NCBI RefSeq assembly: GCF_003148825.1
Contig: NZ_QGGZ01000001.1
Location: forward strand, 992,001 to 1,056,000
Direction of reading: 5' to 3'
Origin: Streptomyces sp. CG 926
GTDB taxonomy: Bacteria > Actinomycetota > Actinomycetes > Streptomycetales > Streptomycetaceae
Length of the DNA stretch: 64,000 nt
Shown: in pieces, positions 42,654 to 51,980 of the stretch
Position numbering within the stretch: position 1 is the stretch's first letter
Layout: every line of letters begins with the position of its first letter
Program-made: the position numbers and the translations under genes
Notes under the pieces: model-generated
What the model saw: the letters and a program-made list of their open reading frames with translations, nothing else
Told to the model about the DNA's origin: nothing
Databases searched by the model: none

Positions 42654-42741
42654 GTTCCGGTTCGCGGAAACTCTCCCGTGCGGTGCCCGGTCGGCCGTCG
42701 TAACCTGTACGGGCCGATCACGTCCCTTACGGAGGGCCCCC

Positions 42742-44001
42742 TTGCCCAGTCCCTACCGCGCGATCTTCGGGGCCCCCGGCACCAAAGGCTTCAGCGCCGC
42801 CGGCCTGGTCGGCCGCCTGCCGATATCCATGGTCGGCGTCGGCATCCTGACGATGATCTCCGAGATCACCGGCCGCTACGCCATGGCGAGCGCCCTGACC
42901 GGCACCCTCGCCCTCGCCGCGGCCGTGATCGGCCCGCAGGTGTCCCGACTGGTGGACCAGCACGGGCAGCGGGCGGTGCTCCGCCCCGCCACCTTGATCT
43001 CCGTGGCCGCGGTGGCGCTGCTGCTGGTGGCCGCCGCGAACGGCTGGCCCGACTGGACCCTCTTCGTCTGTGCGGCCGTGGCGGGCTGCGTGCCCAGCGT
43101 CGGATCGATGGTCCGCGCCCGGTGGACGGTCATCTACCGCGACTCCCCGCGCGAACTGCACACCGCCTACTCCTTCGAGTCCGTCGTCGACGAGGTGTGC
43201 TTCATCTTCGGCCCGATCCTCGCCATCGGACTGTCCACCACCTGGTTCCCCGAGGCCGGTCCGCTGATCGCCGCCGTCTGCCTGCTGGTCGGCGTGTGGC
43301 TGCTCACCGCGCAGCGGTCCACCGAGCCCGCGCCGCACCCGCGCGCGCAGGACGGCGACCGCGCGTCGGCCCTGCGCTCCCCCGGCCTCCAGGTCCTGAC
43401 GGCCACGTTCGTGGCGACCGGCGCGATCTTCGGTTCCATCGACGTGTCCACGCTGGCCTTCGCCGAGGAGCAGGGCCACAAGTCCGCCGCAAGCTTCATC
43501 CTGGCCATCTGGGCGGCCGGATCCTGCCTCGCGGGCATCGTCTTCGGCCTGCTCCACCTCAAGGGCCGGACGGAACTGCGGTGGGTACTGGGCGTATGTG
43601 CGATGGCCGTGAGTATGATCCCCCTCCTACTGGCCGGGAACCTTCCGTTTCTGGCCGTGGCGCTCTTCGTCTCGGGCCTCGCCATCGCTCCCACGATGAT
43701 CACCACGATGGCCCTGATCGAGGCGCACGTGCCACACGCGAAGCTGACCGAGGGCATGACCTGGATCAGCACCGGCCTCGCGGTCGGAATCGCGCTCGGG
43801 TCCTCCGTGACCGGCTGGGTCGTCGACGCGGCCGGGGCGCGGACCGGGTACGTCGTCTCCATCTCGGCGGGGGTGGCCGCGGCGGCGGTTGCGTTCGCGG
43901 GATACCGCCGGCTGACGAGGCCGGCGCAAGGGGAGGTGCCAGCAATCGATGGGGACGGCGACAGCAAGGCAGAACAGCAGGGAACGGACCGCGTGGCATA
44001 A
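42742..44001 (+). CDS. MFS transporter
   Basis: The 419-residue protein has about twelve membrane helices and a cytosolic loop after helix six ('[20 protein letters not shown]'). Features include '[20 protein letters not shown]' at the N-terminus and the charged '[14 protein letters not shown]' between helices two and three, the usual MFS signature loop. The substrate is unknown; export is more likely than import. A TTG start is used, with GGAGG seven bases upstream. The iron box ahead of it suggests iron-controlled expression, perhaps of a siderophore or haem-related exporter. It overlaps the next gene by 53 bases. Confidence 0.85.
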   Translation: MPSPYRAIFGAPGTKGFSAAGLVGRLPISMVGVGILTMISEITGRYAMASALTGTLALAAAVIGPQVSRLVDQHGQRAVLRPATLISVAAVALLLVAAANGWPDWTLFVCAAVAGCVPSVGSMVRARWTVIYRDSPRELHTAYSFESVVDEVCFIFGPILAIGLSTTWFPEAGPLIAAVCLLVGVWLLTAQRSTEPAPHPRAQDGDRASALRSPGLQVLTATFVATGAIFGSIDVSTLAFAEEQGHKSAASFILAIWAAGSCLAGIVFGLLHLKGRTELRWVLGVCAMAVSMIPLLLAGNLPFLAVALFVSGLAIAPTMITTMALIEAHVPHAKLTEGMTWISTGLAVGIALGSSVTGWVVDAAGARTGYVVSISAGVAAAAVAFAGYRRLTRPAQGEVPAIDGDGDSKAEQQGTDRVA

Positions 44002-45280
44002 CTGGGCGGGCAACGTCACCGCCACACCGGCCCGTACGGTGACACCGACCTCGGTCGGGGAGCTCCAGGAGACGGTCCGCCGGGCCGCCGAGGACGGGTT
44101 GCGGGTGAAGGCGGTCGGCACCGGCCACTCCTTCACCGCGGCCGCCGCCACCGACGGGGTGCTCGTACGGCCGCAGGCCCTGACCGGGATCCGGTCGATC
44201 GACCGGGCGGCGGGCACGGTCACGGTGGCGGCGGGCACGGTCATGAAGGACATGAACCAGGCCCTGGCCGCGGCGGGCCTGTCGCTCACCAACATGGGCG
44301 ACATCATGGAGCAGACGGTCTCCGGCGCCACCAGCACCGGTACCCACGGCACCGGCCGCGACTCGGCGTCCATCGCCGCGCAGATCCGCGCCCTGGAGCT
44401 GGTCACGGCCGACGGCCGACTGCTGACCTGCTCCGAGAAGGAGAATCCCGAGGTCTTCGCCGCGGCCCGGCTCGGCATCGGCGCGCTCGGCATCGTCACC
44501 GCGATCACCTTCGCCGTGGAGCCGATGTTCTTCCTGACCGCCCGGGAGGAGCCGATGGGCTTCGACCGGGTGACGGCGGAGTTCGAGGAGCACTTCGCGG
44601 AGAACGAGCACTTCGAGTTCTACTGGTTCCCGCACACCGGCAACTGCAACACCAAGCGGAACAACCGCAGCCAGGGCCCCGCCGCCCCGCCCGGACCGGT
44701 GAGCGCCTGGATCGAGGACGAGTTGCTCTCCAACGGCCTCTTCCAGGCCGTCAACTCGCTGGGCCGCGCGGTCCCGGCCACCATCCCCTCCATCGCCCGC
44801 GTGGCCAGCCGCGCCCTGTCCGCGCGCACCTATACGGACATCCCGTACAAGGTGTTCACCAGTCCGCGCCGGGTGCGCTTCGTGGAGATGGAGTACGCCC
44901 TTCCGCGCGGTGAGGTGGTCGAGGCGCTGCGGGAGCTGCGGGCGATGGTCGACCGTTCGGGGCTGCGGATCAGCTTCCCCGTGGAGGTGCGCACGGCCCC
45001 GGCGGACGACATCACCCTGTCGACGGCCTCCGGGCGTGAAACGGCGTACATCGCGGTGCACATGTACAAGAGCACCCCGTACCACGCCTACTTCACGGCG
45101 GCCGAGGCCATCTTCACCGCGCACGGCGGGCGTCCGCACTGGGGCAAGGTGCACACGCGGGACGCCGGGTACTTCGCGCAGGCCTACCCGCGCTTCGGCG
45201 AGTTCGTCGCGCTGCGCGACCGCCTCGACCCCGACCGGGTCTTCGGCAACGACTATCTGCGGCGCGTCCTGGGGGACTGA
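43949..45280 (+). CDS. D-arabinono-1,4-lactone oxidase/alditol-oxidase-family flavoprotein
   Basis: The 443-residue oxidase has an FAD-binding PCMH domain ('VKAVGTGHSFTAAAATDGVL', with the His region of the vanillyl-alcohol-oxidase family, and 'SGATSTGTHGTG') and a C-terminal ALO domain ending 'GRPHWGKVH' and 'FGNDYLRRVLG'. It oxidises sugar lactones or alditols with O2. The start lies inside the end of the MFS gene with GGGAGG 12 bases upstream; the two genes are translationally linked. It ends 13 bases from a convergent gene. Confidence 0.92.
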   Translation: MGTATARQNSRERTAWHNWAGNVTATPARTVTPTSVGELQETVRRAAEDGLRVKAVGTGHSFTAAAATDGVLVRPQALTGIRSIDRAAGTVTVAAGTVMKDMNQALAAAGLSLTNMGDIMEQTVSGATSTGTHGTGRDSASIAAQIRALELVTADGRLLTCSEKENPEVFAAARLGIGALGIVTAITFAVEPMFFLTAREEPMGFDRVTAEFEEHFAENEHFEFYWFPHTGNCNTKRNNRSQGPAAPPGPVSAWIEDELLSNGLFQAVNSLGRAVPATIPSIARVASRALSARTYTDIPYKVFTSPRRVRFVEMEYALPRGEVVEALRELRAMVDRSGLRISFPVEVRTAPADDITLSTASGRETAYIAVHMYKSTPYHAYFTAAEAIFTAHGGRPHWGKVHTRDAGYFAQAYPRFGEFVALRDRLDPDRVFGNDYLRRVLGD

Positions 45281-45293
45281 AGCCGGTCCGGTG

Positions 45294-46106
45294 TCAGGGC
45301 GCGCTCTGCCGCGCCGCCGGAACCGACGCGTCCGGGCTGGGCGTCGGGGCCGGCGGCGTGGGGGGCGGGGATGAACTCGGAGCTTCCTTCGACGGGGAGG
45401 CGCCGGGCGTCGGGCTCGTGGAGGTGCCCGGGTCCGGCGAGCCGGAGGGGCTCGGTCCGGAGCTCGGACCCCGGCCGCCGGGCGAGAGCGAGGGCGAGGG
45501 GCTCGGGGAGGTTCCCGGCCCGGGTGTCCTCCCGCCCTTCTCCTCGTCGCCCTTCCCCTCGCCGCCCGGTTCCTGGCGGGGCGGGGTCGGCCGGTCCTGG
45601 CCCACCTTGCGGGTGCCGCCGGAGAAGAGCGTGCCGCCGCCGTCGCTGACGGAGGTGCCGGCCATCGCCTCGTAGGTGCCGAGTCCGCCGATGGCGATGG
45701 CGAAGGCCGCGCCGGAGGCGACCGCGGTGCGCCTCCACCCCCGGATCCGCGTGCCGTGCACGGTGGCCTCGCCGAACTCCTCGTCGGCGACCTCCGCGGC
45801 CGCGCTGTCCGCCGCCTTCGACTCCTCGCGGGGCGGGGGCGCCTGACGGACCCTGGACCGGGCGCCGCCGCGCAGCCGGTCGCCGGTGTGTCGGAAGAGG
45901 TGCTGGATGACCGGCCCGCCCGCGGTGGCGACGACACTGACCACACCGGCGCCGAGGATGGTCCCGTAGACGCCCATCTTGGAGGCGAGCAGGGCCGCCG
46001 CGACGGTGGCGAGGGAGGAACCGGCGACCTGGGCCGCGCTCAGGTCGAGCCTCTTCTTCTCCGGCTCGTCCTCGGCGTCCCGCGTCGCTTCCTGACCCAT
46101 CGCCAT
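45294..46106 (-). CDS. Membrane-anchored Pro/Ser-rich protein of unknown function
   Basis: The 270-residue protein has hydrophobic segments at about residues 25-70 ('SSLATVAAALLASKMGVYGT', 'ILGAGVVSVVATAGGPVIQH') and 127-150 ('TAVASGAAFAIAIGGLGTYE'). A long low-complexity Pro/Ser/Gly tail ('SPSPSPSLSPGGRGPSSGPS' and similar) follows, probably outside the membrane. No enzymatic motif is visible. It appears to be a Streptomyces-type hypothetical. It stops 13 bases from the convergent oxidase gene. Confidence 0.8.
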   Translation of the reverse strand: MAMGQEATRDAEDEPEKKRLDLSAAQVAGSSLATVAAALLASKMGVYGTILGAGVVSVVATAGGPVIQHLFRHTGDRLRGGARSRVRQAPPPREESKAADSAAAEVADEEFGEATVHGTRIRGWRRTAVASGAAFAIAIGGLGTYEAMAGTSVSDGGGTLFSGGTRKVGQDRPTPPRQEPGGEGKGDEEKGGRTPGPGTSPSPSPSLSPGGRGPSSGPSPSGSPDPGTSTSPTPGASPSKEAPSSSPPPTPPAPTPSPDASVPAARQSAP

Positions 46107-46383
46107 ACCCGGTGCGTCCTGCCTCTCGCGCTTCTCCTCTGTCAGGAGTTACCGACCGCTGAGCGAAGCAGATAGTTCCGTTTCTGGTGATTATGTGAAG
46201 CAAGACACCCGAAAACGGACCACGGGTGCAGGTCGGACCCGATCGAGGGCAGGCCAACTCCCGCCGTCCGGGGAAAGTTCGGCGGCGCGGCGGTCCACCC
46301 AGGTGGCCCGAATGGAGTACTGTGGCGAGCCCTGGGGCCGTCCTTCCTTTCGGATGTCCGGACTCGGGAGAGGGGGCCGACGG

Positions 46384-46449
46384 ATGGAACACGGCACTCA
46401 AAGACCGGTGATGCCGCGGTATTGCACGGGCGCCTGCTGCGCACAGTAA
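46384..46449 (+). CDS. Possible 21-aa cysteine-rich peptide
   Basis: ATG preceded by GGGAGAGGGGG opens a 21-codon frame whose product ends 'MPRYCTGACCAQ', with three cysteines and a TAA stop. It lies in the 520-base gap between a divergent membrane-protein gene and sepH. Third-position GC (about 71%) is lower than in neighbours, so coding is uncertain. Cys-rich short frames can serve as attenuation leaders, but the next gene is a division gene. The rest of the gap shows no other gene. Confidence 0.3.
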   Translation: MEHGTQRPVMPRYCTGACCAQ

Positions 46450-46628
46450 CCGTTCGGTCACTGTGCGTGCCCAACAGGTAACCGTGCCATAACGGCGATC
46501 AAGGGCGCATGCCCGACACGCCGGTTTAACTCGGCAAGGTTGTGGCAGGCTGCACCCGGGCAGGCCACACTCGACTAGCGGAAGCAGCGACGCACGTGAC
46601 GTCGGCAGGCACCACCCGGGAGGTCCCC

Positions 46629-47657
46629 ATGCCCGAACTGCGTGTCGTGGCCGTCTCCAATGACGGCACACGACTGGTGCTCAAGGCTGCGGACAGCACG
46701 GAGTACACGCTTCCGATCGACGAGCGGCTCCGGGCCGCCGTCCGCAACGATCGCGCGCGTCTGAACCAGATCGAGATCGAGGTGGAGAGCCACCTCCGCC
46801 CCCGCGACATCCAGGCCCGCATACGGGCCGGTGCCTCCGCGGAGGAGGTCGCTCAACTCGCCGGCATCCCCGTCGACCGCGTACGCCGCTTCGAGGGCCC
46901 GGTGCTCGCCGAGCGCGCGTTCATGGCCGAGCGCGCCCGCAAGACCCCCGTGCGCCGCCCCGGGGAGAACACCGGTCCGCAGCTCGGCGAGGCTGTCCAG
47001 GAACGTCTGAGCCTGCGCGGGGCCGAGAAGGAGTCCGTCCAGTGGGACTCCTGGCGCCGTGACGACGGCACCTGGGAGGTCCTGCTCGTCTACCGGGTCG
47101 CGAGCGAGCCGCACTCGGCGAGCTGGACCTACGACCCGCCGCGCCGACTGGTCGTGGCCGTGGACGACGAGGCCCGCTCCCTGATCGGCGAGTCCGAGGA
47201 CCTGCCGGCGGCGCCGGAGCCGAGCTTCCCGTTCGTGCCGAGGATCGCGCGGCTGCCGCGCGACCGGCCGCTGGACCGCGCCCTGGACCGGCAGCTGGAG
47301 CGGATCGAGCCCCGACCCGCGCCCGCACCGGAACCGGAGGAGGAGCGGGACACCCTCACCAGCCTGCTGGAGGCGGTCCCGAGCTTCCGCGGTGACATGG
47401 TGGTCCCGGACCGCACCGAGACCCCGGACGACACCGAACCGGAGGCGGAGGAGCCGCCGGCCCCGGCCGCCTCGGCGGGCGCGGGCGCCGCGTACGCCGA
47501 CGTCCTGATGCCGCGCACGGTGGCCGGCCACCGGGACCGCCTGACGGGTACCACCGACCGCCAGGCCGAGGCCGACGGGGTCCGCCCCGGGCGCCGGGCG
47601 GCCGTACCGAGCTGGGACGAGATCGTCTTCGGCACCCGCCGCAAGAAGCAGGAGTAG
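46629..47657 (+). CDS. sepH: Septation protein SepH
   Basis: The 342-residue protein has the DUF3071/SepH N-terminal domain ('PELRVVAVSNDGTRLVLKAA', residues 1-60) with a helix-turn-helix ('ASAEEVAQLAGIPVDRVRRF', residues 78-98). A conserved middle part ('VQWDSWRRDDGTWEVLLVYR') and a long acidic, disordered C-terminus follow. SepH binds FtsZ and promotes Z-ring assembly in sporulating hyphae. The ATG at 46629 with GGGAGG five bases upstream is preferred to upstream GTG codons. A hairpin follows. Confidence 0.95.
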   Translation: MPELRVVAVSNDGTRLVLKAADSTEYTLPIDERLRAAVRNDRARLNQIEIEVESHLRPRDIQARIRAGASAEEVAQLAGIPVDRVRRFEGPVLAERAFMAERARKTPVRRPGENTGPQLGEAVQERLSLRGAEKESVQWDSWRRDDGTWEVLLVYRVASEPHSASWTYDPPRRLVVAVDDEARSLIGESEDLPAAPEPSFPFVPRIARLPRDRPLDRALDRQLERIEPRPAPAPEPEEERDTLTSLLEAVPSFRGDMVVPDRTETPDDTEPEAEEPPAPAASAGAGAAYADVLMPRTVAGHRDRLTGTTDRQAEADGVRPGRRAAVPSWDEIVFGTRRKKQE

Positions 47658-47683
47658 CGGGAGCAGCAGGAACAGCGGGAGTA

Positions 47684-47710
47684 CCGCCGCCGGGCAGGAC
47701 CCGGCGGCGG
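47684..47710. terminator. Hairpin between convergent sepH and sulfurtransferase genes
   Basis: An 11-base perfect inverted repeat (CCGCCGCCGGG and complement) with a CAGGA loop lies between the two stop codons and probably acts on both strands. Confidence 0.72.
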
Positions 47711-47716
47711 CTCGGC

Positions 47717-48562
47717 CTACTGAGGGTCGGGGCCCGTGGCGACCGGGCGGGCCGGGTCGCCGGACCACTCGGACCAACTGCCCGCGTAGAGGTCGGACTC
47801 GATGCCCGCCACCTCCAGGGCCAGCACCTCGTGCGCTCCGGAGACCCCCGAGCCGCAGTACACGCCCACCTCCGCCCCCTCGGACGCGCCGAGCGCCGCG
47901 AACCGGGCGCGCAGGACGTCCGCCGGCAGGAACCGCCCGTCGGGACCGACGTTCTCGGTGGTCGGGGCCGACAGCGCGCCCGGGATGTGCCCGCCGACGG
48001 GGTCGATCGGCTCGACCTCGCCCCGGTAGCGCTCCCCCGCGCGTGCGTCCAGGAGCACCCCCGCCCGCGCGCGCAGGGCCGCCGCGTCGGCGTCCAGCAG
48101 TCCGACAGCCCCCGGAGTTGGCTTGAAATCGCCCTCGGCGGGAGTCACCCGATCGGCCGTCACCTCGCCCCCGGCCGCCGTCCAAGCGGTCAAGCCGCCG
48201 TCGAGGACCCGCACGTTCGGGTGACCCGTCCAGCGCAGCAACCACCACGCGCGGGCCGCCGCCCAGCCCAGTCCGCCGTCGTACACGACGACGGGCCCGT
48301 CCGCCGGAACGCCCGCCCGTCGCATCGCCTGCCCGAAGGCCTCCGGGTCCGGCAGCGGGTGGCGGCCGCCCGCCCCGGGCGGACCTGCCAGTTCCCGGTC
48401 GAGGTCGACGTACACCGCGCCGGGCAGGTGTCCTGCCTCGTAGGCGGGCCGCTGGTCGGGGCCGCCGAGCTGCCAACGGACGTCCAGCAGCACCGGCGGG
48501 CGGGGGCCCGTCAGCTCGTTCCTCAGTTCGGCGGCGGCGAGGATCACAGATTTCGCAGTCAT
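47717..48562 (-). CDS. Thiosulfate/3-mercaptopyruvate sulfurtransferase (rhodanese)
   Basis: Two rhodanese domains are visible: the inactive N-terminal one ('PVLLDVRWQLGG', 'AGHLPGAVYVDLDRELAG') and the catalytic C-terminal one with the active-site loop 'YCGSGVSG', whose Cys carries the persulfide. The loop composition fits mercaptopyruvate or thiosulfate sulfurtransferases. Start choice is uncertain: ATGs at 48571 and 48562 both follow GGGGAGGAAG; the spacing favours 48562. It acts in sulfur transfer or cyanide detoxification in the cytoplasm. Confidence 0.92.
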   Translation of the reverse strand: MTAKSVILAAAELRNELTGPRPPVLLDVRWQLGGPDQRPAYEAGHLPGAVYVDLDRELAGPPGAGGRHPLPDPEAFGQAMRRAGVPADGPVVVYDGGLGWAAARAWWLLRWTGHPNVRVLDGGLTAWTAAGGEVTADRVTPAEGDFKPTPGAVGLLDADAAALRARAGVLLDARAGERYRGEVEPIDPVGGHIPGALSAPTTENVGPDGRFLPADVLRARFAALGASEGAEVGVYCGSGVSGAHEVLALEVAGIESDLYAGSWSEWSGDPARPVATGPDPQ

Positions 48563-48738
48563 GTCGGCCATCTTCCTCCCCACCCGCCACCGGTGTGACA
48601 GGGCCGTCGTCGGAGGGCCGCACCGATCCGGTCAACTCCGCGCCGGCCCGCATTTATGCGGCCCGGTCGGGGCGCGCCGAGCCGCCGGGAGTGGAAGCAT
48701 CAGCACCGGTAAGCGCCACGACGGAGGAGACGGCTGAC

Positions 48739-49524
48739 ATGACCGAGGCAGCGGAACCAACCCGGCGCACGCCCGGTACCCCGTGCTGGGTGAGCCTCAT
48801 GGTGCACGGCCTCGGGACCACCGAGGACTTCTACGCCGACCTGTTCGGCTGGGAGTACGAACCCGGACCCGAGCAGCTCGGCCCGTACGTCCGCGCGGTG
48901 CTGGACGGCCACGAGGTGGCCGGGATCGGCGAGATGCCGCCGGACCGGCATCTTCCGGTGGCCTGGACGACGTACCTCGCCACGGACGACGCCGACGCGA
49001 CCGCCGAGTCGGTGCGCGCCTGCGGCGGCACGGTCGCGGTGGGTCCGCTGGACGCGGGAATCGCGGGGCGGGTGGCGATCTGCTCCGACCCGCTGGGCGC
49101 GATCTTCGGGCTGTGGCAGGCGCAGAGCCTCATGGGCACCCGGCCGTACCACGGTCCGGGCACTCCCGTGTGGAACGAGCTGGTCACCCAGGACACCTCG
49201 ACGGTCGGGAAGTTCTACGAGCACGTCTTCGGCCACGAGGCGCAGACGCACGCCACGGCCTCCGACGACTTCGACTACCAGACGCTGCAGCTGGAAGGGC
49301 GACCGGTGGCCGCCGTGCACGGTGTCGGCCGCTCGCTGCCGCACGACCGGGGGCCGCACTGGATGGCGTACTTCGAGGTGGAGGACACCGACGTGGCGGC
49401 CGCTCGGGTGGTCGAGCTCGGCGGACGCGTCGTCGACGCGCCCCGCGAGGGGCCGCGCGGGCGGCAGGCCACGGTCGCGGACCCGGAGGGCGCGGTCTTC
49501 GCCCTGGTGCGCTCGCGGCGCTGA
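48739..49524 (+). CDS. VOC-superfamily (glyoxalase-like) protein with two modules
   Basis: The 261-residue protein holds two tandem VOC modules. The first contains 'TPCWVSLMVHGLGTTEDFYA' and 'DPLGAIFGLWQ'. The second contains 'PVWNELVTQDTSTVGKFYEH' and 'DPEGAVFALV'. This is a common Streptomyces family of unknown substrate. Antibiotic-binding and dioxygenase roles are known elsewhere in the superfamily. The ATG follows GGAGGAGA. It stops two bases from the convergent exporter gene. Confidence 0.88.
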   Translation: MTEAAEPTRRTPGTPCWVSLMVHGLGTTEDFYADLFGWEYEPGPEQLGPYVRAVLDGHEVAGIGEMPPDRHLPVAWTTYLATDDADATAESVRACGGTVAVGPLDAGIAGRVAICSDPLGAIFGLWQAQSLMGTRPYHGPGTPVWNELVTQDTSTVGKFYEHVFGHEAQTHATASDDFDYQTLQLEGRPVAAVHGVGRSLPHDRGPHWMAYFEVEDTDVAAARVVELGGRVVDAPREGPRGRQATVADPEGAVFALVRSRR

Positions 49525-49526
49525 AC

Positions 49527-50786
49527 TCAGCGCGCCCTCGGGTCCGGAGTCCGCCCGAAGTGCCGGGCGGTGGGCGCGAGGGCGGCCGCGGCGGGTACGA
49601 GGAAGCAGGCCGCGGCGCACACGGCGAGGACCGGGGTGACGCCGAAGGCGCCGATGGCCGGGGCGATCAGGGCGAGGCCGACCGGGGCGAGGCCGTAGGA
49701 CAGCAGGAAGTCCAACGAGGAGACACGGGCGAGCTTGTCCGGGGCGACTTCGCGCTGGGTGGCCGTGAACCAGGGCACGTTGAACAGTTCGATCCCGATG
49801 CCCGCCACGACGTAGGCGGCGATCACCACGGCCGGGTGGACCGGCAGCATCAGGCTCAGCGGCGCGAAGCCGTAGAGGGCGAGGCCGGCGAAGGCGCTCC
49901 AGCCCTGGGAGCGGGGCCGCCGGCGGGCGGTGACCAGGGCCCCGCCGAGCGCGCCGAGGGTGTAGGCGGTCATGGCCGCGGCCATGACCCACCCGGTGCC
50001 GTAGCGGTCGCGGCTGACGAGGGGCAGGGCTACGCCGGTGGCGGAGTAGCCGAGCGCGATCACGGCGGTCAGGGCGCCCAGTCCGGCGAGGAACCAGGGG
50101 TGGCGGCGGGCCTCGCGTATGCCGTCGACGAACTCGGCGCGCAGGGAGGCGCGGGGTGCGGGGGCCGCCGATCCGGCGATCGGGGCGCCGCGGCCGGGTA
50201 GCAGGGCGGCGACCAGCCAGAGCAGGCCGATGCCCAGCAGCAGCGTTCCCACGTCGACGAACGCCGCGAGCAGCGCCGTCAGGGTGGGGGCCGCCAGGGT
50301 GGAGGTCCGTACCGCCATGGTCATGGCGGCATTGGCCTGTTGCCTGCGGTCGGCGGCGACGACCTCGGCGGTGAGCGCCTGGAAGGCGGGGCGGCAGGCT
50401 CCCTGGCCCGCGCCCGCGAGGGCGGCGGCCAGGCTCATCAGCAGGAGCGAGCGGCCGAGTCCGAGGGCGAGGAGCGGGGTGGCGGCCGCTGCCGCGAGGG
50501 CGGACCAGAGCACGACGGCCCGGCGTGAGTGACGATCGGCCAGTACCCCGCCGACGGCGACGGCGGCGAGGAAGCCGGCGGTGCGGGCCGCGAGGACCAG
50601 GCCCAGGCCGGGCGCGCCGAGTTCTCGGTGCAGGACGGCGAGCCCCAGGACGAAGGGCAGCGCCCAGGTCGCGAGTCCGGAGGCGGTGGCGCCCGCCCAC
50701 AAGCGCAGGAAAGCGACGTCGCGCAGGACGGAACGGCCGGGCGGCGGGACGGTCTTGGGTGTCGCGGGCACGGGTGTGGTCGCCAC
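49527..50786 (-). CDS. EntS-like MFS exporter
   Basis: The 419-residue protein has about twelve membrane helices and the MFS_3/EntS style N-terminus ('VLRDVAFLRLWAGATASGLA', 'LADRHSRRAVVLWSALAAAA'). EntS exports enterobactin; relatives export other siderophores. It diverges from a FecBCD-type importer operon across 159 bases containing a Zur-like box, so export and import of one metallophore could be co-controlled. The GTG start has GAGGAG nine bases upstream. Drug efflux is an alternative. Confidence 0.85.
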   Translation of the reverse strand: MATTPVPATPKTVPPPGRSVLRDVAFLRLWAGATASGLATWALPFVLGLAVLHRELGAPGLGLVLAARTAGFLAAVAVGGVLADRHSRRAVVLWSALAAAAATPLLALGLGRSLLLMSLAAALAGAGQGACRPAFQALTAEVVAADRRQQANAAMTMAVRTSTLAAPTLTALLAAFVDVGTLLLGIGLLWLVAALLPGRGAPIAGSAAPAPRASLRAEFVDGIREARRHPWFLAGLGALTAVIALGYSATGVALPLVSRDRYGTGWVMAAAMTAYTLGALGGALVTARRRPRSQGWSAFAGLALYGFAPLSLMLPVHPAVVIAAYVVAGIGIELFNVPWFTATQREVAPDKLARVSSLDFLLSYGLAPVGLALIAPAIGAFGVTPVLAVCAAACFLVPAAAALAPTARHFGRTPDPRAR

Positions 50787-50855
50787 GGTGGGGGCTCCTC
50801 GTTCGTCGGCAGGGGCCGGGTCGTGGTTCGGCGAACCTCGACCCGAGGGTGTTAA

Positions 50856-50870
50856 TGAAAACGATAACCA
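50856..50870. promoter_or_regulatory. Zur-like operator between exporter and importer operons
   Basis: TGAAAACGATAACCA matches the actinobacterial Zur box TGAAAATGATTTTCA at 11 of 15 positions, within the AT-rich dyad AATGAAAACGATAACCATT. It stands out in a GC-rich intergenic region. A Fur-type regulator for another metal would also fit. Confidence 0.5.
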
Positions 50871-50945
50871 TTACAGTACCCTTCGAACGCGGCACTCCTG
50901 CCCGGTGCACGACCACACCCACGTCCCTCCCAGACCGGAGAACCC

Positions 50946-51980
50946 ATGCGCCACCGCGCCCGGATCGGCATCCCTCTCGCCCTCGCCCTCGCCCTACCCC
51001 TCGCCACCACCGGCTGTTCGGCCCCCGCCGACGACCACGCGCCCAGGGGCGAACCCGCCGCCCGGACGGCAGCGTTCGACAGTTGCGGGCGCCGACTCGC
51101 CTTCGACCGGCCCCCGCGGCGCGCCGTCGCCCTGGACCAGACCTCGACCGAGACCCTGCTGGAACTGGGGCTCCAGGACCGGATGGCCGGGACGGCCAAT
51201 CTCAAGACGAAGATCCCCGCGCGCTACCAGGAGGCCTACGCCAAGGTCCCCGTCATCGCTCCCAAGATCGCCACGGGTGAGCAACTGCGCGCGGCCACGC
51301 CCGACTTCGTGGTGGCGGGCTCGGCCGACCTCTACACGAAGGACCGCGCCGGCACCCGCGAGGAACTGGCCGCCGTGGGGGTCCCCACCTTCGTCAGCGC
51401 GGTGGACTGCCCGCAGCACGGCGAGCCCGGAAAGACCCCCTTCGAACTGCTCTTCTCCGACTACGAGCAGCTCGGCAAGGCCTTCGGCGGCGAAGAGCGG
51501 GCCGGCCGGCTCGTCCAGGAGCAGCGAGCCGCCGTCGCCGAGGCGGGCGAGAAGGCCCGCGGTGCCATCGCCCGGAACGGAGGACGACCCACCGTCGTCT
51601 ACCTCTACTCCGTCTTCAACGGCATGCCCTACGTGGCCGGCGGGACCGGTCTGCCCGGTGAGATGAGCCGGATCGTCGGGGCGACGAACGCCTTCGACGA
51701 CGTGGCCGAGGACTGGCCGGAGGTCTCCTGGGAGGAAATCGCGCAACGGGACCCGGACTTCATCGTGATCGGCGATCTGAGCGAGCGCGGCCGGCCCGGC
51801 GACAGCGCCGCCGAGAAGCGCGCCGCGATGGCCGGGGACCCGGTGGTCTCCGAACTGGCGGCCGTCCGCGAGAACCGGATCATCGAGGTGCCGGGGATCG
51901 AACTGGACCCCTCCGTACGCTCCGTGCACGCCTTGGGGCTGCTGGCGGCGGGGATGAAGGACCTCGGGTATGTCCGCTGA
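50946..51980 (+). CDS. FecB/BtuF-like metal-chelate-binding lipoprotein
   Basis: The 344-residue protein has a basic start, a hydrophobic stretch and a lipobox ending 'LATTGC' (Cys24), so it is lipid-anchored outside. The mature part is a class III (TroA/FecB-like) binding protein: 'RRAVALDQTSTETLLELGLQ', 'PDFVVAGSADLYTKD' and 'DPDFIVIGDLSERG'. Such proteins bind siderophores, haem, cobalamin or other chelates. GGAGA lies five bases before the ATG. It overlaps the permease gene by 11 bases. Confidence 0.92.
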   Translation: MRHRARIGIPLALALALPLATTGCSAPADDHAPRGEPAARTAAFDSCGRRLAFDRPPRRAVALDQTSTETLLELGLQDRMAGTANLKTKIPARYQEAYAKVPVIAPKIATGEQLRAATPDFVVAGSADLYTKDRAGTREELAAVGVPTFVSAVDCPQHGEPGKTPFELLFSDYEQLGKAFGGEERAGRLVQEQRAAVAEAGEKARGAIARNGGRPTVVYLYSVFNGMPYVAGGTGLPGEMSRIVGATNAFDDVAEDWPEVSWEEIAQRDPDFIVIGDLSERGRPGDSAAEKRAAMAGDPVVSELAAVRENRIIEVPGIELDPSVRSVHALGLLAAGMKDLGYVR

